Shown piece by piece: positions 17,294 to 23,934 of a stretch of 23,934 nt of DNA (positions within the stretch are counted from its first letter, which is position 1; every line of letters begins with the position of its first letter). Source of the DNA: Chara braunii (lineage: Eukaryota; Streptophyta; Charophyceae; Charales; Characeae); contig BFEA01000418.1 of the NCBI GenBank assembly GCA_003427395.1, positions 150,946 to 174,879 on the forward strand, given 5' to 3'. Position numbers and translations under genes: made by a program. The notes under the pieces were generated by a model. That model worked only from the letters and a program-made list of their open reading frames with translations, made no database searches and was not told the origin of the DNA.

Positions 17294-20200
17294 ATGAGAT
17301 CTTGGAATGTTAATGGACTAGCTTCGGCTAAGTCTCAAAAAAAGAATGTCATCTTTGACCAATTGAAAAGCATACGGGGAAGAGAGTGGCCGGATGTTAT
17401 TTGCATTCAGGAAACTCATCTCATGGATTCAGATCATCATAATTATTGTCATAAACAATTTGGCCTTATACAGCCATCAGAGCCCATGCCCCCCGTCCTG
17501 GCGGTGCTGGAGTAGCTATCTGGATCCCTCCAGGATCCAAGCTAGAACCGGTTTATTGGGATGTTGATAAAACAGAAGGTAGGTGGGCATATATCCTGGC
17601 AATGCTGGAACTGGAAATTATCGGCATTCTTTGTATATATGCTCCCAATGATATTGGGGATCGTCGACGATTTTTTAATTCCCTCCCCCCCATTCTCCCT
17701 ATAGGGATTCCGGTCATCATAGCAGGAGATTTTAATGCTGCCCCAGATAGATCTCTTGATAGATGGAATATTCCTAACCCTTGTCCAACTTATGTGGAGG
17801 CTGATGAGATTCTGTTGACCAATTTAACCCACAACTTAAATCTCTTTGATTCATTTAGGCGTTTGAATCCATTGAAGTATACTTACACATGCTTTCGAAG
17901 GAATCAAGCCAGATCACTCACCAAGTCTCGTATAGACCTTATCCTTACCTCAGAGGATTTGGAAGGTGCGCTCCACATGGCAGAATTTTTTCCACGAAGT
18001 TCCCTTCCGGGTCTGGATCATGCCATGTGTGTAGCCATCCTCTCCTTTGGAAAGAAACCAGATCAAGGAAGAGGTTTTTATAAACTTAATACAGCTCATC
18101 TTAATAATGACTCCTTTAGATCCTTTATTAAGGATGTATGGTCATTTTGGAGAAATCAGAGGGTCATTTTAGGAAATGAGGTACTCTGGTTCAATAATGG
18201 GTTACTCTTTTTAAGTCGTAAATGCAATGAATACTCCAAAGCGTTGGCTATGGAACGTCATTCTTCTGAAGCTCATATATATCAGCGTATTCACCAATTG
18301 CAACAATCAGAAGATGAGGGAAGAGACCTAGAAATGCAAAATGAAATGGTTAAAGAAATTCAAGACCTTGAAGGCCAATTACTTAAATTTATGAAATATA
18401 GATTGCAAGGTATAAAGATCCGGGGTGGAATTCGCAAATTTCATACGGAGGGAGTCATGGATGCAATATTTTTCGCCATGACCAAAGTACGAACAGGTAG
18501 AACTTTAATAGAGGCCCTAGCACATCCTCACTCTCTAAATGGACCGCTAGAAGTATCAACAGCAGGATGTACTAAAATTGCTAGGGATTTCTTCAAGGAT
18601 TTGTTCCTTTCGAAAAACATAGATATTCCCCTGGATAAACGCACAAAGGAAATAGAAGAGTTTCTCATCCCTTTATCTAAGTCACTCTCTCACCATCAGA
18701 GAGAACAATTGGAGTTGCCTCTAACAAAAGATGAAATATGGACTGCCCTATTATTAATGGAAGAAGACAAGACCCCTGGGATTGATGGTCTTCCAAAAGA
18801 ACTCTGTGAAGTCTTGTGGGAATTCATCTCCTAAGATCTCATGGATTTCTATCAGGCAGTATGGGAATCAGGTGATATGGGGGAGATAGTAGGGCAAGGG
18901 GTGCTGATCCTACTCTATAAGAAAGGTGATAAATATAACATTAGGAATTACAGACCTATCACTCTGTTCACTGTGGTGTATAAGTTGATTTCAAAAGCTC
19001 TTACGATTCGCCTGAATAAATACATTGCGGATATTATTCACCCCTTGCAAACTGGATTTATTCAAGGAAGGAATATCCAAGATAATATTTTGCTCATAAA
19101 TGAACTCATCAAGATATCTCGTCAATCTAAGCATAATGCAGTTTTTATATTTATTGACTTCGAGAAAGCATATGACCATGTGGATTGTTTTTTCTTTGAT
19201 AAATGTCTGGAGAAGTTTAACTTTGGACCATATTTTAGGAGATGGATTAATATTTTGCATAAGAATGTCACAACAAGAGTTATGGTCAACGAAAATTTAG
19301 CACCCCCCATTGCTCTTCAGAGATCTGTTAGGCAAGGTGACCCAATTGCTCCTGTTCTCTTTGTGATAATTATGGAAGCCTTAGCAGCTAACATAAGACA
19401 TCATAAAGACATCAGGCGCATCCAGATCTTCTCTATTCTTGAAGAAGCAGTCCCGGTTTGTTCTCTCTTTGTTGATGACCTCTCTCTGATGGTTGATCCT
19501 TCACATGAAAATTTAGAAGTCATCAAAAGACGAATGGATACATACTGTAAACTCTCTGATATGAAGGTCAATTGGGGGAATAAAACACTAGGTTGGTGGA
19601 TCCATCATCAAGGAGTGAGACCCCCGGAACCTTCCTGCATTAAGTGGGTACACCACAACGAACCAATGAGAGTGTTAGGAGTATCCCTTTCAGTTACATG
19701 TAAACCCATCTCTACCAACAAAGGGATCCTGCAACAGGCAAGGTTGAAACTTGAGTTGTGAAAGGATAAACAGACATCCCTGTTTGGTAGAACCTTAATA
19801 ATTAATAATGTCATATTGGTCTCCATATGGTATAGATCAGTTTTTTGGGCTTTGGATAAAGATAATTTTAAACTCTTCAAGAGACAGTTAGCGGCCTTCT
19901 TGTGGCGTGGGGATCATGAAAGATCCAATGTCATTAGCAGAGTGGTCTGGTCGTCAATTATCCAACCTAAAGCAAAAGGGGGTCTTGGGATAATCGATCC
20001 CCATACTCAATCTATGACCCTTTCTCTTCAGTGGATCAAACGTCTTATATTCAATCCCAACTTGGTCCTTCCTAGTTTTTGAACACTTAAAATGTTTAGC
20101 TCCTCCAGTCCCTGATCACATAGATTCTCTAATGTGGTTGGAAAACCTTGCATGGTCTTTACCTAGAGGCTCTCAAGGGGACCTAAATCAGGAAGAGACT

Positions 20201-21654
20201 TCGGATAGGCAGGCAATTAGAAGAGATCTTAGGCGGGATCCATTTTGGATCATACTTATAAAGAATTGGAGAAAGATGCCTATCCCCGATAAAGTTTTCC
20301 CGTCACGATGGGAAGAAGTTTGTCAGCAGCCTCTTTTCAACAATACTTTTATTATGGACAATCAAGGGTGTGTTCTGCATTGTATGGAAGCCCCCTAGAA
20401 AAGTTGGATTAACAGGGGAATAATAAGGATTAAAGATCTATGGAATCAAGAGATCAGAGACTGGTGGTCGGCTTCGGATCTGCATGAGCAGCTTAGATGT
20501 AGTCATCATCAGACTTCCACTCTAGATTCGATAATTGACCTTATCCCACTGGAGTGGATCAGAATCCTACAGAAAGGTCCCAAACTTATTGAAAATGATT
20601 GGGTAGCATTTCATAATATTAAGGGCATAGTCGGTAATATAATTGAGATTCATAACCCGAATCAAATTCTTCTATCAATTTTTCAAATTCAAGATGATGG
20701 CATTCTCTACCGGGGTCAACAGGAGGAAACTAGTTGGAGCTCGAATGACCAACTCTTCAGGATTAGAGTGTTGAAGATTGATGAAAAATGGCTTGCCTTT
20801 AGAGCAGACACTTCTATCTCTCATCTGCCTTTTGACCCCATTAGTTGGTGCTGGTCACTCCCTGGGAAACGTAGTCAATCTCATCCTAGAAACCTACACA
20901 CTCTCACAGTCAAAGCATCATATAGGATGCTCCGTCCTAGGTTTAACTTCAAAGACCATATTGAAGAAAGATGGTATAAGAATCTTAATGTTAGTAAAGA
21001 CGAGCTGAGAAGAATTAAATGGTTCCAAGCTTCTAAAACTAAACCAGTCAAAATTGCTTCTCTTCAATGACAAATTGCTCATAGATGTCTTCCCACGATG
21101 ATTGGATCATTGATAGGTCATCTCTTGAACATAAGGGCATTGTCTTCCCATGGTGTAAGTTTTGTAAATCGGCCTTTCTATCCAAGCTCATCCCTAAAAT
21201 TATAGAGCATATTTTCCTTCAATGTCCGGGTTCAATCTGGCTTTGGAGATGGTGGGATAGAATCTGGAATCAAATGAATACTTCTCAATCCTGGCCTTGG
21301 AAATGGAAAGCCCTCCTATTAGAATCATGGCATCCGGACCAAGGAGATGAATTCACAATCAACATGTTTTTAATAGGTAGGAGAGCGATCATATGGGCAA
21401 TTTGGACAAGAAGATGTACCTTTGAAATGGAGGGAGCGCGATTGGACAGACCAGAATTTACTGAAACTATCAAACAGCAGGTTCAAAATGACTTAACTAT
21501 CAAATGGGAACAAGTTAAAGAAAAAATTCAGCTTTTATCTGATCCAAATGAGATTTGGGTTCACATTAATCAATTTAACAGAAGTTGGCTGGGAGGCGAC
21601 CAGGGTGGGAGGCTGGGGGAAGTAATTTGGGAAGAGGGACACGCAAAAACCTAG
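17294..21654 (+). pseudogene. LINE ORF2: endonuclease-reverse transcriptase, broken
   Basis: The ATG at 17294 opens with MRSWNVNGLAS, the usual start of L1 endonuclease. Endonuclease residues seen are CIQETHL (17402-17422), GDFNAAPDR (17725), SRIDLIL (about 17926) and GLDHAMC (18010-18030). RT motifs are LYKKGD...NYRPITL (18916-18969), FIDFEKAYDHVD (19150), RQGDPIAPVLF (19330) and FVDDL (19468), where FVDD replaces the common FADD. WGNKTLGWW follows. The C-terminus has KASYRMLRPRFNFKDH (about 20910) and a CKFC...EHIFLQC zinc region (21154-21225). Lesions are a frameshift near 17470-17490, TAA at 18832, TGA at 19759, a frameshift in a T run near 20076, TAG at 20396, TGA at 21068 and a frameshift near 21085-21130. 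Frame resumes cleanly after each. No protein product is expected. Confidence 0.93.
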
Positions 21655-21660
21655 GAATCC

Positions 21661-21663
<3 letters not shown>

Positions 21664-21692
<29 letters not shown>
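21664..21692 (+). other. LINE poly-A tail (A29)
   Basis: An uninterrupted run of 29 A residues begins 10 bp after the ORF2 stop codon, marking the 3' end of the retroposed RNA and a very short 3' UTR. Confidence 0.85.
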
Positions 21693-21694
<2 letters not shown>

Positions 21695-22013
21695 CGGCTC
21701 GTCTTTAATGATTGGACTACCGTTGACTCCTCTATCCCTCTAAGTCCATGGCTGAATTTCCTGATTTCTTCCCTCCCCCAAGTAATTGTATTGTGCCCAT
21801 TGCTTGTTTTGGATAGTTAGCTACTTAAGTGCTTGGATTTCATGTTTATTTGGCGCCCATTAAGGGTGAAGAGGTGCTTTGCTAGTTGACTTCCTTCTGT
21901 TGATCATGGATATTAGATGAATAGTGCATTGACCAGTGGATAATTGTTTAATAGTGTAGAATTGGCTCATTTTCTGTTCTAAGCAGGTTCCCACTGGTTA
22001 CCCCCGGGTAGAC
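21693..22013. other. No gene seen downstream of LINE
   Basis: AT-moderate sequence lacking long frames or recognisable repeats. It is presumably the pre-insertion locus. It could instead be extra LINE 3' sequence with the A run internal, which I think less likely. Confidence 0.35.
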
Positions 22014-22120
22014 TGTGAGGACCCCGGCCTCAATCATCATATTGATAATATCAGCCGGGTAAACTAATTCACAGGAAAGTCACACGAGCCCAACTAACTA
22101 TGTCGAAGTAATTCCACTGT
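22014..22120 (+). other. LTR-start-like sequence TGTGAGGACCCCGG
   Basis: Many plant LTRs begin TGTGAGGACCC. This start is preceded by AGAC, and the reverse complement of 23115-23124 also reads AGACTGTGAG. I see no matching LTR end or second LTR, so this is only a hint that the segment to 23124 was once part of a larger element. Confidence 0.25.
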
Positions 22121-22123
22121 GTA

Positions 22124-22620
22124 CTACCACACCTGGTCCCTACGGAAAGCAAAACGATTCAACACCTTCATGAAAAATTCAGCCGGGAAGTCCTTCTTCG
22201 TCAGTTCCCTCTTCAAAGATCGCACCCTTCGTGGAATCTCGGAGCGAATGGTAGTATTGCGGTCAATTCGGTGCCGGTAGCTATCGATCACCGCACTTTT
22301 CTGCTTTTTACACCCCCATGATAAGTAGGACGGCCCACATTGTATCTGGAGGCGTTCCTCAGTCCACAGGGTTGCTTCATTCTTTGATAGTTGCACGCAA
22401 TTGACAAACGGATACCTCGGTTTTGTGATGATCTGACACCCCAGGAAATCGAAGTTTCCCGATCCATCATCGGTTCGTTTTAAGGTGAGATCGACAGGGT
22501 AACATCTCTCAAAGGATCACAGGAGCGCGATCTTCTTACACGTATCCTTCGACAGAATAGTTAACATCACATCGTCAATCAGCCGGATCCCATGGATCAG
22601 ACTGTGACGCTCAACCTCAC
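22124..22620 (-). pseudogene. Reverse transcriptase C-terminal fragment, non-L1 type
   Basis: A minus-strand frame is open from 22620 (and a little above) to a TAG at 22124-22126, broken only by a TGA at 22517-22519. It reads IRLIDDVML (22568-22588), matching RT palm motif C with xIDD, then CYPVDLTL, FDFLGCQI (about 22435-22458) and PFVNCVQLSKNEATLW. SWGCKKQKSAVIDSYRHRI and RSLKRELTKKDFPAEFF then lead to the end. The order IDD, FLG, basic SxxxxK and a helical end is that of RTs outside the L1 group, such as Penelope-like or related YIDD-box enzymes. Assignment to a clade is not possible by eye. Above about 22640 no further RT motif is visible, so the N-terminal two-thirds is missing. Confidence 0.6.
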
Positions 22621-22639
22621 GCCCAGCGCGACTTCCTGA

Positions 22640-23934
22640 TCGGAGTGGGATGGGGGCCCGGAAGTGCGAAAAGGGGGTATGCCAAGGATTTTAGGAAAGT
22701 GGGGATGGAGTCCCAGGTCGGAACTGAGATCTTTGGTGGCAAGTTTATGGACAATGGTACAGGATGGTACGCGAAGATCGTATCTGGGACTATCGTCAGT
22801 ACCAGTTGCGTTGCCGTGGTTGGTTCCTTATCTGGTGGACCGGTGGGTTACTATGGCTGTCGCGTTGTTCGAACAGTTGTCGGCGCCGCTCGGCTTCGGT
22901 TCGGGTTCGTCAGATAAATCCCGAAGCCCAATACGCCTGGTGCTGTTGGCACTCTTCGCACGATGTGCAAGGCCAATAGCGAGCTATGGAATTCCACGGT
23001 ACCACTGTGAGCTGGTGATATGGAAGAAGGAGATGGAAGGGAGGGAAACTGGTATTAATAACGACGAAGCCCGGGGATATGTAATTATGTAATATTGAGT
23101 GTTGTTAATATCTCACAGTCTGGGCCCCTAGGATCGTTAGTTATGGCCCAGTGAAAGTTCCCCGCGCACAATCGGTCGTTCTCCGTCAGACAGGGGAATT
23201 CCGGGTTTCTCAAGTTTCCCCGCCGTCTGAGATGTTCGCCCCCCCAGTATTCACGATACTCCGGGTCCCTCGGGCTCTCACGATCGGTGATCCAAAAAGG
23301 GGGGTTTTACAGTCATATCCGACTAGTGAACTCGGTCTCCCGCATCCTTATAAATCGAGGTCGACTCATGCAGATGCGTGCGTACGCTGCGTTCTCGAGA
23401 TCGTGGTCGTACGCGAGCGTGCACATGAGCGAAAGTAGATCAGACTCGGGTTTCTCGTGTCGGTGTATCGATTGTGTCTTTCCTGCATGCGACTATCCTA
23501 CCCATACTATTTCGGGTGAGATCCAGTCATTACATTCACATCCATGCCATTCATGTGACGAAGGGAGAGAAAAGGGGGTGGGGGCAATTGCCCTGGCATC
23601 ACAACATTCTCGGTGATCTCATGACGATCAAAGGCTAACGATTAAACCCAAACATCCATAGCGAGTGTTTCCAATCAGACCGGGATTGTTGCTCGACGCA
23701 GATGGATACTAGAAAGTGACGAAATTTGAATTAAGCAAGCATCACAGAACGAGATTAAAAAAAATCCGAAAAGATCACTCGAAAAGGGTTCGCATCCATT
23801 TCATGCATACACACGAGGCAAAAACGACAAAGAAAACCCAAAATGATTTACAAGGAAAGTCCGAGAGGGCCGCAACAAGATCGGTCAAAGTAGAAATCAA
23901 AATTAAACAGATAATTGGAAGAAGAGACCTCATC
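22640..23934. other. No supported gene; unclassified sequence with a TATA-like motif
   Basis: Plus-strand frames at 22645-22917, 22664-23092, 23151-23438 and 23287-23616 overlap each other in different frames, mostly start at non-ATG codons and have no recognisable domain. CTTATAAATC at about 23347-23356 resembles a TATA box about 15 bp before an ATG, too close to be that gene's start. The last 300 bp is A-rich towards the window edge. Confidence 0.4.

Larger units (their letters stand above)
16228..21692 (+). mobile_element. Plus-strand L1-type LINE, nearly full length, inactivated
   Basis: The unit holds ORF1 (16319-17161), a 132-bp spacer, ORF2 (17294-21654) and a 29-base poly-A tail (21664-21692). 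This order and the tail are diagnostic of a non-LTR retrotransposon that moves by target-primed reverse transcription. Endonuclease plus RT plus a C-terminal zinc-binding region places it near plant L1 elements. Its coding regions are far less damaged than those of the minus-strand copy, so it inserted more recently. The 5' boundary may lie upstream of 16228, and I could not find a target-site duplication around the tail. Confidence 0.9.

Noticed and set aside
22645-23092. Gly- and Val-rich plus-strand frames of 90 and 142 codons
   Set aside because: Overlap in different frames, one has a non-ATG start, and there is no domain or supporting repeat copy.
23340-23370. Promoter from CTTATAAATC
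   Set aside because: A single TATA-like word with no supported downstream gene.

Overview
The window looks like a repeat-dominated intergenic stretch of a nuclear plant genome. I found no intact host protein-coding gene, no rRNA and no functional tRNA. The plant call rests on two L1-type LINEs. Each has an apurinic-type endonuclease (EN), a reverse transcriptase (RT) and a C-terminal CxxC...H...C zinc-binding (zf-RVT-like) region, as in plant L1 elements. Abundant (GA)n, (CA)n, (CT)n and (GAA)n microsatellites and tRNA-derived SINE fragments fit this. A repeat-rich land plant is the best guess; I cannot name the lineage.

Layout. Positions 1-1520 hold two tRNA-like SINE fragments and a threefold degenerate repeat. 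Positions 1524-2865 hold one copy (minus orientation) of a 1.3-1.4 kb non-coding repeat, here called the framing repeat. It contains an exact 95-bp duplication around a single N, almost certainly an assembly artefact. Positions 2880-4500 hold three more SINE-like fragments and long microsatellites. Positions 5190-8860 hold the EN end, RT and C-terminal part of an old, heavily mutated minus-strand LINE, and further EN and ORF1 remnants on the same strand lie at 9986-10225 and 11150-11682. Between these pieces are a tandem array of about 210-bp units (9052-9760) with a conserved hairpin and a GC-rich block (10360-11000). Positions 12553-13676 look like a non-autonomous DNA transposon, with inverted ends and internal hairpins. 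Positions 13711-15136 carry the second framing repeat, in the opposite (plus) orientation. Positions 16228-21692 hold a much younger plus-strand LINE with ORF1, ORF2 and a 29-base poly-A tail, inactivated by about three frameshifts and four in-frame stops. Positions 22124-22620 hold a minus-strand fragment of a different, non-L1-looking RT. The last 1.3 kb has no gene I can support.

The elements do not form a pathway; this is a layered, nested transposon landscape. The points most worth checking are the inverted pair of framing repeats, the LINE family with an FVDD catalytic box and an atypical ORF1, the hairpin-conserving tandem array, the hairpin-rich inverted-end element, and the orphan RT fragment.
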